A stretch of 64,000 bases of DNA. Origin: G051132615 sp051132615. Lineage in GTDB: Bacteria; Pseudomonadota; Gammaproteobacteria; Burkholderiales; Neisseriaceae. The notes below the pieces were generated by a model. It worked only from the letters and a program-made list of their open reading frames with translations. It was not told the DNA's origin and did not search any database. The translations under genes and the position numbers were made by a program. Where the stretch lies: assembly GCF_051132615.1 (NCBI RefSeq), contig NZ_CP152375.1, positions 1,612,001-1,676,000 on the forward strand. Reading direction: 5' to 3'. This document shows positions 8,546 to 18,016 of this stretch, in pieces; within the stretch, counting starts at the first letter, position 1, and every line of letters begins with the position of its first letter.

Positions 8546-10858
8546 TTATCTTTCTACTTCTTGATCTTGGTTTCTATCTTGGGTTGATGCTCGAGTATGT
8601 TCACCTCTAGGGGAAGGGACTTGTAAAGGCGTGGGTACATCCAATGTTTTACCATTCATCTTGTCAGCCATATGATCATAATAATTCTTTAAGGCATTTT
8701 GTCTGGCATCTCCCTTTAAATCACGGATCACATCTAGGGTATTGCGCTCAAAGAACTGAAGTTTGGCCTTTTCAGGTTGACTTAATTTAGCCGCTTTTTT
8801 GTCATAAGTGGCTTTTGACGTGGTGACCACATCTGTATCCAGCGCATGGGTCTTAATATTTTTGGCTTGCAAAATCACTTCACTGGGAATCTTACCTTGG
8901 CCAATCTCTTGAAGAGGGACATCAACATCTGTATCTGCCTTGGGTGAGGTTTCAATCTGCCCTGTAGTGGGAATACTGGAACCAGCCATCATCTTATCTG
9001 CTTTGGATAAAGCGTCTACATCTGGTTGTGAGCGTTCGGATATTTTTTGCTGATCAGGATTACCTGATTCTTTGTTTTTTTCAGATAAAGGATTATTTTC
9101 CATTGATTTTTGGGTATAAAGGCTGGCTTTTTCTTCTATGCTGTTTAAACTTTGATCTTCACGCAAACGTTCAACCAAAACACGATCAGCTTCAGTTGCC
9201 TTATAGCCAGATGTTTTGATACCTTGGCTTTCGGCCAACACATACATCATTTGTTTGAACTCTTTAGTACCCGATAATTTAATGGCATCCCACCCCTTGA
9301 TTTTAGCCACTTCCAACATATCTTGAGCAATTTGGGTGTCATTACGTGCAGTTGATAATTTTTTACCTTTGTCTTCAAATAATACGGTTGTGGCATTATC
9401 AGCAGAAAGATATTGTCCATCTGCCACCAGATAACGTCTCTCCAATCCAGCAGGCGGCATTTTATAGTTCAGATCAGTAATGATTTTTTTAAACTCATCT
9501 TGGCTCAATGGTGATTTTTCTGCTTCTGTGCTATTTGGATCAAGGCTAGGTATAGGATCAGAGGTAGGTTCTGCTTGTTTTGCTTTTGGTGAGCCAGTAT
9601 TTTCAGGGAGATTGTCTACCTCTTTTTCAGGTGTCGGTGGTGTAGTACTGGGTAACACAGTGGATTGATCCACTGTTTTTTGTACTTTTTCCTGAAGACG
9701 ATCCATATCAGGTTCAATACTGTTGATTACCTCTTTAGTTGATGTACGTTTCGCTGTTTCCTGATTGGTTTGTTCAGGTTCTGAAGGCGTTAAAAAAGCT
9801 GCTTGTTCAGCAGCTTGTGGTTCAGTGTTTTTGATTGGATTGTCCATAATGGGTATTGTGTCCTTATTGAGTAAATGTTTAAGTTGATCCAGCCCTTCAA
9901 GTGCGTGAAGATCATTAAAATCAGAAGGCTTGTTACCTTCACCATATTGTTGCCCATAACGTTGTATCTGTTCTTCAGTAAACTGAGCACAAATCACACG
10001 GGCGTTGTCCCCTAGTATTTGTGCTGCTTCTGTTGCTTTTGCCAGCCCCTTATTATCAGGATCGTTATCCGCAGCCAAGATGATTTCGGTGTTTGGGTAA
10101 TGAGGTTTGAGGTTTTCAGCAACACGAACAAGATTGCCCGCATCAAAAGCCACAAGGACAGGTTGACCTGTTGCCTCATGGATAGAAGCGGCAGTGGCGA
10201 AACCTTCAGCCATATAAAAACCCGCGGCCATCTTTTTTGCATCGCCAATCAAGCTGTAACTGCCTTCCTTTTGACCATCGCCCATATAACGTTTTGAACC
10301 ATCCTGATTGATAAACTGAAGAGAAACAATTTCTTTATTCTGGTACATAGGAATAATCAGATTTTGATTGTCTTTGTAAAGATTCTGCTTAATCCCCTTA
10401 ATGCACTCAGGGTCAGTAATCCCTTTGGCTTGTAAGTAAGGATGGGCTAGTTGAGCAGAGACGGCTTTTTGCCAGATATACTGTGCTTTTTGCTTGGTGA
10501 CTTCTTGTGCCTGCTTTTGTGCTTCAATCGCCTGAAGGCGTTTTTGCTCTGCATCAGCCTGTCTTTTGGCGATTTCTTCAGCAGATGGGGCAACAGTTGG
10601 CTTTGTCGGTTGGTAGCCGTTTTGCATGGCGGTGTAAAACAGGGTGTTGATCCGAACATGACCTTGTTTTAAGCTCTTCCAAGTGGCTTGGGCTGCTCTG
10701 GCATTGTAGTTTTGTGCTGAAGAAGACCATTGATCCCATATGGGGAAACCTTCTTCACCCAGCTCATCTTTGAGTGCTGCACCCATTTTGAGCCATAAAT
10801 CCCGATCATGGGAATCAACATAATCTAATGCTGTACGTATTTCATTTGTGCCCGTCAT
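8546..10858 (-). CDS. traC: Plasmid-type TOPRIM primase with LPD7 domain (TraC-like)
   Basis: 770 residues. Residues 5-85 are a PriCT-2-like domain (ALDYVDSHDRDLWLKMGAALK). Residues about 135-325 are the primase zinc-less core and TOPRIM fold, with the catalytic Glu in YMAEGFATAASI and the DxD pair in ILAADNDPDNKGL. A long Pro/Glu/Ser linker follows. Residues about 465-570 (RRYLVADGQYLSADNATTVLF...) match the large polyvalent protein-associated domain 7 found in conjugative-element proteins. Such primases prime the complementary strand in the recipient and may be transferred by the T4SS. The gene follows virD4 by 83 bases in the same block. Confidence 0.85.
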   Translation of the reverse strand: MTGTNEIRTALDYVDSHDRDLWLKMGAALKDELGEEGFPIWDQWSSSAQNYNARAAQATWKSLKQGHVRINTLFYTAMQNGYQPTKPTVAPSAEEIAKRQADAEQKRLQAIEAQKQAQEVTKQKAQYIWQKAVSAQLAHPYLQAKGITDPECIKGIKQNLYKDNQNLIIPMYQNKEIVSLQFINQDGSKRYMGDGQKEGSYSLIGDAKKMAAGFYMAEGFATAASIHEATGQPVLVAFDAGNLVRVAENLKPHYPNTEIILAADNDPDNKGLAKATEAAQILGDNARVICAQFTEEQIQRYGQQYGEGNKPSDFNDLHALEGLDQLKHLLNKDTIPIMDNPIKNTEPQAAEQAAFLTPSEPEQTNQETAKRTSTKEVINSIEPDMDRLQEKVQKTVDQSTVLPSTTPPTPEKEVDNLPENTGSPKAKQAEPTSDPIPSLDPNSTEAEKSPLSQDEFKKIITDLNYKMPPAGLERRYLVADGQYLSADNATTVLFEDKGKKLSTARNDTQIAQDMLEVAKIKGWDAIKLSGTKEFKQMMYVLAESQGIKTSGYKATEADRVLVERLREDQSLNSIEEKASLYTQKSMENNPLSEKNKESGNPDQQKISERSQPDVDALSKADKMMAGSSIPTTGQIETSPKADTDVDVPLQEIGQGKIPSEVILQAKNIKTHALDTDVVTTSKATYDKKAAKLSQPEKAKLQFFERNTLDVIRDLKGDARQNALKNYYDHMADKMNGKTLDVPTPLQVPSPRGEHTRASTQDRNQDQEVER

Positions 10859-10941
10859 AATAGAACCTCACTAATCAATAAAATATATTAGTTAAGAAAA
10901 AAATACTGAATAAAATAAGAAGAATCGTTAATACTGTGTAC

Positions 10942-12897
10942 TTAACCAGTTTGCATCAAACGAGAAATAATCGGCATGGAATCTACACCCAGATTATTTT
11001 TAACTGATTGTGCCAATGCACTGATAAATTCAGGTGGGCTATCAGGACGAACCAGACTTTTGATCATTTCCTCAAATAATGCTGAAGCATTGCTGGTTTC
11101 GGCTAAATCGACTGTCTCCAGTTCTTCAGGCGCAATAGGTTCAGGTTGTTCTACAGCTTGAGTAATATTGACAAACAACTCAGGTATTTGAGGAAGTGCC
11201 ATTGATACGCGTGGTTTGAAGACCTCATCCTCATAATAAATAATCTTCTTGGCAAGAATCGGACGAGAGCTGGTCATGCTGATGATGCAATCTGTTCGAG
11301 GCATAATCTTTAATTCATCAGGATTCAGTACCGCACGGCGTTGATCTGACTGGCTGGTACTGCTTCCACCTCTGCCTTTTGAGCGCGACAGTGATTTAGC
11401 CTTATAGGTCTCATACCCGATCATATCGCTGTATTCTTTGGCATCTTGCTGATCCCTTGGTGGGTAAAATATCTGAAGCCCAAAGTTGGTAAAGAATGTC
11501 CTTGTCCCTTCTTTGGTATACAACCTTGTTACCTGTGACGGGCTTTGAAAAATCAACAGAAGTCTTAAGTTATACCCAGCAATATAAGCCACCCCTGATT
11601 CAATAATGGGGACAGCACCTAAAGCGGTAAATTCATCCATCAATAAAAGACACTGATATTTTAATGCTGGATTGTTCTCAGGTAGCCCTTGAGCCACATT
11701 GACACTGATTAGCTGGCTAAAAAACAGATTGGTCAAGCGGCTGAAGGTATCTGTTTCGGTAGGGATCACCCCTAAATAAATGGTCATACGCTGTTTGCGT
11801 ACATCATCCAAATAAAAATCATCACTACTGGTTGCCGCTTCAACCACAGGGTCAAGAAAGATAGATAAAGGAGCTGTGACTGTTGCCAGAATATCTGATC
11901 CTGTTTTGGCATTGCCATTGGCAAAACCCAATAATAAAGTGGTGCATTGGCTGGACAGTAACTGACCACTATTATGTCGCCTCTCCATCTCTTTGATGAT
12001 CCATTCAGATAAAGGATCACCATTTTTAGGTACAGTTAAACGAAACAGATTGGTTAACGTGGTCTGTCTGCCTGATTCACCTTCAGTCTCAATCATATAC
12101 AGCAGCAAACCCACAAACAGCTTTTGAGCTGATTCGGTAAAGAAAGTACTGTTACTGCTGTCCCTTGTCGATTTCGGATACAAAATAGTAGCAATATTCA
12201 TGGCATCCTTGTAGGTGTACACAGGATTACGGCGCACATAAGTTAATGGATTCCAACGATGACTGACCAGTGGTGCATGGGGTCGTGTTTCGTGTTCAGG
12301 TGTTCTGCCCGCAGGATTAAATAAAAATACCTTATGTCCATGTTTGTGTCTGAAGCCAGCCGTTAATAAGTAGTTCTCCAACTTCGGATCAAACACCACC
12401 ATAGAATCACGATAATGTAAGCAATTGGGGATCACAATGCCCACCCCTTTACCAGAACGAGTAGGAGCTGCTAAAAAGGCAAATTCATTGCTGCCCCAGC
12501 GTAAAAACTTACCATTGTATTTGCCCACTAAAATATCAGGTTTCTCATGCTTAAGTGCCAGTAACCCAGATTGATTCATTTCCATTGGGTTAGCAAAACG
12601 AGCAGAACCATGTAGCTCTCTTTTGGGTTTAATGAGCATAGCTGCCAGTAACATAATGCTCGGCAAAATACCCATCGCCACAGAGACCGCCAGTGAGATA
12701 TAGATATTATGCTGAACTGTTTCAGGATAACGTCCTATCTGTCCCAATGCACCTATCAGCAATAAAGGTGACCATGTAAACTCAATATCCAGCAGAAAAC
12801 TCAATAAAAAGCTGCCTGCAAATTGACCAATGGCTAAAAACACCAAAGTGACCATTAAGATCAATAAAGCCATATTGCCTTTTTTAGGGGTACTCAT
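10942..12897 (-). CDS. virD4: VirD4 type IV coupling protein
   Basis: 651 residues. Two N-terminal membrane helices (about 8-36 and 66-89). Walker A at about 145-152 (PTRSGKGV) and Walker B in CLLLMDEFTALG. This hexameric ATPase recruits the relaxosome, and any T4SS protein substrate, to the channel. Its start overlaps the ssb stop in an ATGA junction, so translation is coupled. It is the receptor that XVIPCD-bearing toxins bind in Xanthomonas, which matters for the toxin hypothesis here. Confidence 0.93.
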   Translation of the reverse strand: MSTPKKGNMALLILMVTLVFLAIGQFAGSFLLSFLLDIEFTWSPLLLIGALGQIGRYPETVQHNIYISLAVSVAMGILPSIMLLAAMLIKPKRELHGSARFANPMEMNQSGLLALKHEKPDILVGKYNGKFLRWGSNEFAFLAAPTRSGKGVGIVIPNCLHYRDSMVVFDPKLENYLLTAGFRHKHGHKVFLFNPAGRTPEHETRPHAPLVSHRWNPLTYVRRNPVYTYKDAMNIATILYPKSTRDSSNSTFFTESAQKLFVGLLLYMIETEGESGRQTTLTNLFRLTVPKNGDPLSEWIIKEMERRHNSGQLLSSQCTTLLLGFANGNAKTGSDILATVTAPLSIFLDPVVEAATSSDDFYLDDVRKQRMTIYLGVIPTETDTFSRLTNLFFSQLISVNVAQGLPENNPALKYQCLLLMDEFTALGAVPIIESGVAYIAGYNLRLLLIFQSPSQVTRLYTKEGTRTFFTNFGLQIFYPPRDQQDAKEYSDMIGYETYKAKSLSRSKGRGGSSTSQSDQRRAVLNPDELKIMPRTDCIISMTSSRPILAKKIIYYEDEVFKPRVSMALPQIPELFVNITQAVEQPEPIAPEELETVDLAETSNASALFEEMIKSLVRPDSPPEFISALAQSVKNNLGVDSMPIISRLMQTG

Positions 12898-13256
12898 TGT
12901 GCCTCCTCTTTGGCTTCAGTTTGTTTTTTGGTACGGATCATTTCCAACTGATCCACAATGATTTCAAACACACGGATGGTTTCTGTGTCTTTTTGATAGG
13001 TGCGAGAACGTAATTTACCGTGTACCTGAATACAGTCTCCTTTTTGCATATGCTGACAAACCAGTTCTGCTTGTTTACGATAAAGGATGGCAGTAAACCA
13101 TTCGGTTGATTCTCTTGCATCGCCTGATTTACTGTCTTTCCAGTTTTCAGAATAAGCAATGGATATTGTGGTGGTGGGTGTGCCATCTGCAAAGAAACGT
13201 AACTCTGGTGTTTTACCGAGGTTACCCATAACGGAAATTTTATTAAGATATGGCAT
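12894..13256 (-). CDS. ssb: Single-stranded DNA-binding protein
   Basis: I take the ATG at 13254-13256 (MPYLNKISVMGNLGKTPEL) because TATAGGAGAAGCCTT precedes it with a good ribosome-binding site; the frame stays open further upstream but the extra residues do not fit the family. 120 residues, OB-fold (NLGKTPELRFFADGTPTT, STEWFTAILYRKQAELV, GDCIQVHGKLRSRTY). It lacks the long acidic tail of chromosomal SSB, ending in EAKEEAQ, so it is a plasmid-type SSB that protects the transferred strand. Overlaps virD4 by 4 bases. Confidence 0.9.
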   Translation of the reverse strand: MPYLNKISVMGNLGKTPELRFFADGTPTTTISIAYSENWKDSKSGDARESTEWFTAILYRKQAELVCQHMQKGDCIQVHGKLRSRTYQKDTETIRVFEIIVDQLEMIRTKKQTEAKEEAQ

Positions 13257-13313
13257 AAGGCTTCTCCTATAATATAGTTTGAAAATGAAATTTAATGCAC
13301 TGAAAGAAAAAAG

Positions 13314-13577
13314 ATGACCGAAACCGATCAACGCATCACTGAACTAGAAAACCGCCTCAATAACTTACAAAGCTTATCTGGCGGGATATTGAAACTGCTG
13401 TTTTTATCGATGTCGTACCACACGCACAATGGCTCTTTAACTGAAGAACAAAAGGCAACGATGAAAGAAAAAATGATTCAATTTTTGGAAGGTGAACCAG
13501 CATTGCTGGACATACTAGAAAATACTGAATATTCAAATGAAATTGCAGATATTACTCAAACAATGGATTTACCTTAA
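13314..13577 (+). CDS. Hypothetical protein encoded against the transfer block
   Basis: 87 residues with a clear N-terminal coiled-coil (TETDQRITELENRLNNLQSL) and an acidic C-terminus. It lies in the gap between ssb and the next minus-strand gene, overlaps that gene's end by 9 bases, and is the only plus-strand gene within the transfer block. The composition looks like real coding sequence rather than a shadow. No family recognised. A possible role is a regulator or structural helper. Confidence 0.5.
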   Translation: MTETDQRITELENRLNNLQSLSGGILKLLFLSMSYHTHNGSLTEEQKATMKEKMIQFLEGEPALLDILENTEYSNEIADITQTMDLP

Positions 13578-13907
13578 GGTTTCCAGAATCTTATTCAGAT
13601 GTTGTTTTGCCACTTGATAAGAAGCGGTATTTTGTTTTCTCGCTCCTTTATTTGTGCGCGAAGAAACAACAGACATCAGCGCATATTGGCTATTGAGATG
13701 GTTCAATATCAAGCCTTCCAACTCATCAACCCGATTAAGGGCTTCCTTCAGTTTGATGTTTCTGTCCTCAAGAGTAGATGATAACTTTTGGTATTCAGTC
13801 ACACAACGCAGTAATGTTTTACTAACTGCCGATTCATTCAATAGATTTTGAATTTCTTTGATAACCTGATCCTGCTCAGGGGTGGTTCTAATGGTAAGTG
13901 TACCCAT
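13569..13907 (-). CDS. Hypothetical ribbon-helix-helix-like protein
   Basis: 112 residues. The start MGTLTIRTTPEQDQVIKEIQ looks like the beta-strand and first helix of a ribbon-helix-helix DNA-binding fold. Residues 48-75 form a coiled coil (LEDRNIKLKEALNRVDELEG). It could regulate the transfer genes or bind near oriT. Assignment is by fold impression only. A terminator-like hairpin separates it from the upstream cargo gene. Confidence 0.55.
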   Translation of the reverse strand: MGTLTIRTTPEQDQVIKEIQNLLNESAVSKTLLRCVTEYQKLSSTLEDRNIKLKEALNRVDELEGLILNHLNSQYALMSVVSSRTNKGARKQNTASYQVAKQHLNKILETLR

Positions 13908-13937
13908 AGTAAAACGTCCTTTCTTATAAAGTTATAA

Positions 13938-13961
13938 AAAAAGCCACTTTTGTAAGTGACT
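13938..13961 (-). terminator. Terminator-like hairpin downstream of the PLD-like gene
   Basis: Coding-strand stem AAAGTCACTT / AAAGTGGCTT with one G-U pair and a short ACA loop, then a U-run (A-run ending near 13941). Confidence 0.6.
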
Positions 13962-14030
13962 TTAATTTTAAAATATATGAGTACTAATTGCTTTGAATCA
14001 ATAAGTTTCGTAACGAATCTATAAAGAAAT

Positions 14031-14687
14031 TTAGATTTTTACACCTTTTTTTATAGCAAGTTCAATGAGTTCATCGACATCATTAAATCCTATATAATCT
14101 ATTAGAGAGATTTTATTCCCTAATCCATTTAATGATGTCCCCATGACAACGCCAGTCCTATTATCAGGGTCAATCCAAAACCTATCATGAAACGCTTTTG
14201 TTTCAACGTCATTAATTTTTACCTTACTATTTAATTTTCCTATCTCCAAATGCATATCTGTTTTAATTTCAGACTCTTTGCCATTGGTTACAATTATAAT
14301 TTCTTCTAACGTAGAGGCAAAAGGGGCAATCAATCTTCCAAATAAACTAGGAATATCATGTTTATCCGATTTTTTGTACAAATAAGGGTCAATTATTAGT
14401 ATTCTCTTAGTATTATTGAATTTTTGCAGAAATTTGGCTACTATATATTCTGTTTGATTGATTGACATAGTCTGTGACAGAACATCTTCCATAGCTATAT
14501 TAAAATTAAGCAAGGAAGATAAACCTTTTTCCAAAATATGCTCTAATATTTCTTTTCGTAATGAATATACAGGTACTGCCAACTGCTGGAAATTATAATC
14601 ATTTAAAATTCCTGACCTAAGCAAAACGTTTGAAAAATCAGATAATGAGTTACCATTGTTTGGTGTAATTATATAATAGTCCTTCAT
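14031..14687 (-). CDS. PLD-like (HDR-type) domain protein, probable cargo
   Basis: 218 residues, no signal peptide. The C-terminal half has LIIDPYLY (97-104), FHDRFWID (166-173) and GTSLNGLG (183-190), the pattern of single-motif phospholipase-D-like nuclease domains with H-D-R in place of H-K-D. Such domains occur as effectors in anti-phage and abortive-infection systems. It is placed between virB11 and the RHH-like gene, is distinctly more AT-rich than its neighbours and has its own downstream hairpin, so I read it as an inserted accessory gene rather than a T4SS part. The PLD assignment is moderate; the defence role is inference. Confidence 0.55.
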   Translation of the reverse strand: MKDYYIITPNNGNSLSDFSNVLLRSGILNDYNFQQLAVPVYSLRKEILEHILEKGLSSLLNFNIAMEDVLSQTMSINQTEYIVAKFLQKFNNTKRILIIDPYLYKKSDKHDIPSLFGRLIAPFASTLEEIIIVTNGKESEIKTDMHLEIGKLNSKVKINDVETKAFHDRFWIDPDNRTGVVMGTSLNGLGNKISLIDYIGFNDVDELIELAIKKGVKI

Positions 14688-14787
14688 GCAATTCCTCTCC
14701 GCATATCAATAGCTGTGTTGTATTATTTTATTGGAATTCTATGCAAATAGTGGCAATAAATGCTTTAAAAATCAAATATAATTTACA

Positions 14788-15867
14788 CTAATTTCGCCCA
14801 CTCATGGCATAAAACTTCTCCACTGGATCAAAATACAGCTCAGTCATATAGGTTTTGCTGAAGAAACACACAATATCAATGGTGGCTCTGACCGTATTCA
14901 GAATATAGTTAAAATCCATTGTTTGACCTGTAGAGGATTCTTTGGCCAGTTGTGCGATCCGATAATGGACTGAACGAGCATCATTGGCATGTACGGAAGT
15001 TAAACCACCTGCATGACCTGTATTTAATGCCGAAAGATAATCCCAAGCCTCATCTCCTCTTAGTTCGGTTAAGAAGATGCGATCAGGTTTTAGTCGCATG
15101 CAACTGGAGATCACCGCTTTGGCTGTCACATGTTCTTTAAAAAACAGATGAACATGATTCGGGTGATTGGGTAAATCCAGCTCGTGGGTGTCTTCAATAG
15201 TCAGAATCCTAGTATCAAGGGGAATCATATCGGCAATGGCTTTAGTAAAGGTGGTTTTACCTGATCCTGTTCCACCAACCATACAAATATTCAGCTTGTG
15301 TTGTACCGCCAATTCAAAAAAACGATTCAAATTTCGATCCGCTTTAGCTTGCAGCATATCCAGTTGCCAATCATGAAGAAGGACATCATTAGGTAGCTGC
15401 ATTTTGTCACTGATATCACGGTAATGTTTACTGTCGATTTCGATATCTGTTTGCGCTTTACCAAATGAGCCAACATCAGTAAAGGACTGCAACCTATCGG
15501 TATTTAAATAATCATTTAAACTAAAACGGGTATGAGATGGTTTCCTGAAGCTAAACACTATGGTTTTATCTTCACAAGAAGGGGGCATCATAATATGGCC
15601 ACGTTCCCCATCAGGTAAAGTAACTGATTGCATAGGGTGAAGATGATTAATGGATTTTGAGTTATAAATCGCTAGTGCATTGGCCAGAGTCTCCAGCTTG
15701 GTGTAACTTAATGCCTCATTTTCTAATCGAATAACACCACTAGAGCCTTCTAAAAACACCTCATTGGGGCGATTGATCATCACTTCGGTAATGCCTGTAC
15801 GGTTGAGGTAATCATCAATACTCAATTGTTTGAGTAAATTTCTAACAACAATATCATCATGAATCAT
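14788..15867 (-). CDS. virB11: VirB11 traffic ATPase
   Basis: 359 residues. Walker A at about 198-205 (GGTGSGKTT); Asp box TRILTIEDTHELDLPNH; Walker B region PDRIFLTELRGDEAWDYL; conserved GHAGGLTSVHAN. This hexameric ATPase switches the T4SS between pilus assembly and substrate export. Last virB gene of the block; a terminator-like hairpin lies between it and virB10. Confidence 0.93.
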   Translation of the reverse strand: MIHDDIVVRNLLKQLSIDDYLNRTGITEVMINRPNEVFLEGSSGVIRLENEALSYTKLETLANALAIYNSKSINHLHPMQSVTLPDGERGHIMMPPSCEDKTIVFSFRKPSHTRFSLNDYLNTDRLQSFTDVGSFGKAQTDIEIDSKHYRDISDKMQLPNDVLLHDWQLDMLQAKADRNLNRFFELAVQHKLNICMVGGTGSGKTTFTKAIADMIPLDTRILTIEDTHELDLPNHPNHVHLFFKEHVTAKAVISSCMRLKPDRIFLTELRGDEAWDYLSALNTGHAGGLTSVHANDARSVHYRIAQLAKESSTGQTMDFNYILNTVRATIDIVCFFSKTYMTELYFDPVEKFYAMSGRN

Positions 15868-15892
15868 TGTTTTGACCTTATAAAAAAGACAT

Positions 15893-15923
15893 AAAAAAAC
15901 CAGCTCATTTTGGTTAGCTGGTT
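15893..15923 (-). terminator. Terminator-like hairpin between virB10 and virB11
   Basis: 8-bp stem AACCAGCT / AGCTGGTT (15898-15905 and 15916-15923) with a 10-base loop, followed by a U-run on the coding strand. Confidence 0.75.
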
Positions 15924-15952
15924 TTGATTGGGTTGATTGACTTTGTGAGTCA

Positions 15953-17167
15953 TTAAAAATAAGGTGTGACTACCTCATACACTTTAGAAAAATCCACATC
16001 CCGAGACACCATCACATTGATTAATGAACCTTGGTTCACGTATCCTGTAGGTGGAATATTGATGCTGTTTTTTAATGCTTCTGTTGCCATCTCTTCAGCA
16101 GCATCATTGGCGTTTTCAAAGGTGATATTGTCATTGCCTTTGTTACGGTTATTCAGGTTTTCTGATAGATCTGAAATCAGACTGATCAGCATTGCGCCAC
16201 CAAAACGCTGAAAGAAATGATAATTGACCCGTGCGCCATGTCCCGCAGCACCTAATTGTCCCGCACCTGTGCTGGCGATATTGACCTTAACCCCATTAGG
16301 CGTTTCAACTTCATTCCACAGCACAAATACCCTAGCTTGCCCCTGAACCAAGGCAGAAGTTTGTTCTCCCACCAGTTTAGAGCCACGTTCTAACAGTAAT
16401 ACCCGACCATTGGCAGAATAAACATCTTTAGTCACCAAACAACGGGTAAATCCTGCATGAGTGGTAATAATCTGTGTATCCAATGTGCAAGGTATATTGG
16501 TTCCCTTGGAGAGTAGGTAAGTGGAATCGATACGCTTTTGTGCCGTGGCTTGATAAGTAGCCGTTGGTTTTAATTTATCCCCCAATGTACTATTACCTGA
16601 TCCATCATCATTAAAACTGACAGGTTGTGCTTCAGCAGTTTGAGTGTATTCTCCAGCAGAACGTCCTCCTTCAAAATCCACCAGAACATTACCCCTCATC
16701 TTGCGTTGCTCTGGGGTTTCTTCTGGTTCTTTTTGATCCGTTGATTGTGCCATCTGCTCAGGAGCTGCTTCAGCTTGTTGTTCTGGAATCTGAGCCATCT
16801 CCATTACTTCAGGTTCACTAGCTTGTTCAGGCATTTTTAACGCCAACTCTTCCTTATCTTGCTCAAAATCTTTAGGCTGGTTGTTTTTGATTTCATCAAG
16901 TGGTTGGGTGTTTTCTGCTACGGTATCACCTGAGCCACTACTAAATGCAATCAAACCTGAAACAATTAAACCAAGAGCAACAATACCAATACCCGCCATA
17001 GCCACTTTATTGACATTACTATTCTTTTTGCTTGGGCTTAAATCTTGGGGAATGCCCATTTCCACAGTGTCATCCTGAATTTTATCTGCCAGTGATTCTT
17101 CTATAGTGTTTTCAGGAATTTCTAAGTCTGAAGCTTTTTTCTTTTTGAATTTATTTAAAATACCCAT
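15953..17167 (-). CDS. virB10: VirB10 T4SS scaffold protein
   Basis: 404 residues. Short cytoplasmic N-terminus, one transmembrane helix at about 53-72 (VAMAGIGIVALGLIVSGLIAF), a Gln/Glu/Pro-rich periplasmic linker, then the conserved beta-barrel domain (IPCTLDTQIITTHAGFTRC, GSKLVGEQ, VLWNEVETPNGV) and the outer-membrane antenna region. Spans both membranes and senses ATP use by VirB11/VirD4. Starts 12 bases after virB9. Confidence 0.92.
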   Translation of the reverse strand: MGILNKFKKKKASDLEIPENTIEESLADKIQDDTVEMGIPQDLSPSKKNSNVNKVAMAGIGIVALGLIVSGLIAFSSGSGDTVAENTQPLDEIKNNQPKDFEQDKEELALKMPEQASEPEVMEMAQIPEQQAEAAPEQMAQSTDQKEPEETPEQRKMRGNVLVDFEGGRSAGEYTQTAEAQPVSFNDDGSGNSTLGDKLKPTATYQATAQKRIDSTYLLSKGTNIPCTLDTQIITTHAGFTRCLVTKDVYSANGRVLLLERGSKLVGEQTSALVQGQARVFVLWNEVETPNGVKVNIASTGAGQLGAAGHGARVNYHFFQRFGGAMLISLISDLSENLNNRNKGNDNITFENANDAAEEMATEALKNSINIPPTGYVNQGSLINVMVSRDVDFSKVYEVVTPYF

Positions 17168-17179
17168 AATTGTGATCCT

Positions 17180-18004
17180 TTACTTAACGATACGAATAGA
17201 ACTTTGATCTGAAGTACCTGTGCGATTAAATAGTCCTTTTTCATCAAAGCCCCGATTTTCAACAGCAAGTACACTGTTACCCAAACGCAGCATGTATTTT
17301 TTAGCGGTTTCATGCACAATGACGGTATCTGCTTCAATATGGGTATTAAGCAGCATCTCCGAGCCATCAGGCATTACCTTATAAATCGTGGGCAAATCCC
17401 GACCATCATTAAATTTGAAAAAGGTAAATAAACCATTATCAAAAACAGCAGTAGGAACCAATGCTTTAGTCCCTTGAGCCCAATAGTTATAGTTAGCCTG
17501 ATCCTTTTGTTTGGGTAGGCTCTGTAAAATGTCCTTTGCCTGCTTTTGTTTAAGGCTTTCTGCCTGCATCACAGCTTTTTGACTATCAGGATAAGAAAAA
17601 CGCAAAATATAAGTAGGTGCTTGATGCTTCTGTCCTTTTCTCACTTGACGAGCTAAAGACAGATAAAACGCATAGGTACGCTTATTGGTGGTGATGATCA
17701 TATTGGTATTGGGACTTTGGGCAATGGGCTTAAATATGATGTTGTTGCCCTTAACAGATAAGTTCCATGCTTGCCCATCCCCCATCCCTAAAGCAGCATT
17801 ATCCCCAATCAGCCGTTCGTCTTGCTCCAGTTGGATCATGGTTGTTCTGCCCACTTGAGCACGAATATTCACCACATTATCAGGGTCATAATGCACATAC
17901 TGAATACGGGCATCTTTGCTCGATGTACTGGGGGTAATATCTGCATTGGCCATAACTGAACAACCCAGCAATACCGCTAAAACACATAATTTGTTCTTGA
18001 ACAT
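17180..18004 (-). CDS. virB9: VirB9 outer-membrane core protein
   Basis: 274 residues with a signal peptide (NKLCVLAVLLGCSVMANA). N-terminal inner-layer domain (YDPDNVVNIRAQVGRTTMIQLEQDE is the typical opening) and a C-terminal beta-sandwich that binds VirB7 and forms the outer-membrane ring (FTFFKFNDGRDLPTIYKV). Tight spacing to virB8 and virB10. Confidence 0.92.
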   Translation of the reverse strand: MFKNKLCVLAVLLGCSVMANADITPSTSSKDARIQYVHYDPDNVVNIRAQVGRTTMIQLEQDERLIGDNAALGMGDGQAWNLSVKGNNIIFKPIAQSPNTNMIITTNKRTYAFYLSLARQVRKGQKHQAPTYILRFSYPDSQKAVMQAESLKQKQAKDILQSLPKQKDQANYNYWAQGTKALVPTAVFDNGLFTFFKFNDGRDLPTIYKVMPDGSEMLLNTHIEADTVIVHETAKKYMLRLGNSVLAVENRGFDEKGLFNRTGTSDQSSIRIVK

Positions 18005-18016
18005 TATTTTTTCTCC

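Noticed and set aside
10019..10297. Plus-strand open frames inside the primase, virD4, virB4 and ligA genes
   Set aside because: They lie entirely within well-supported genes on the other strand and show no family features.
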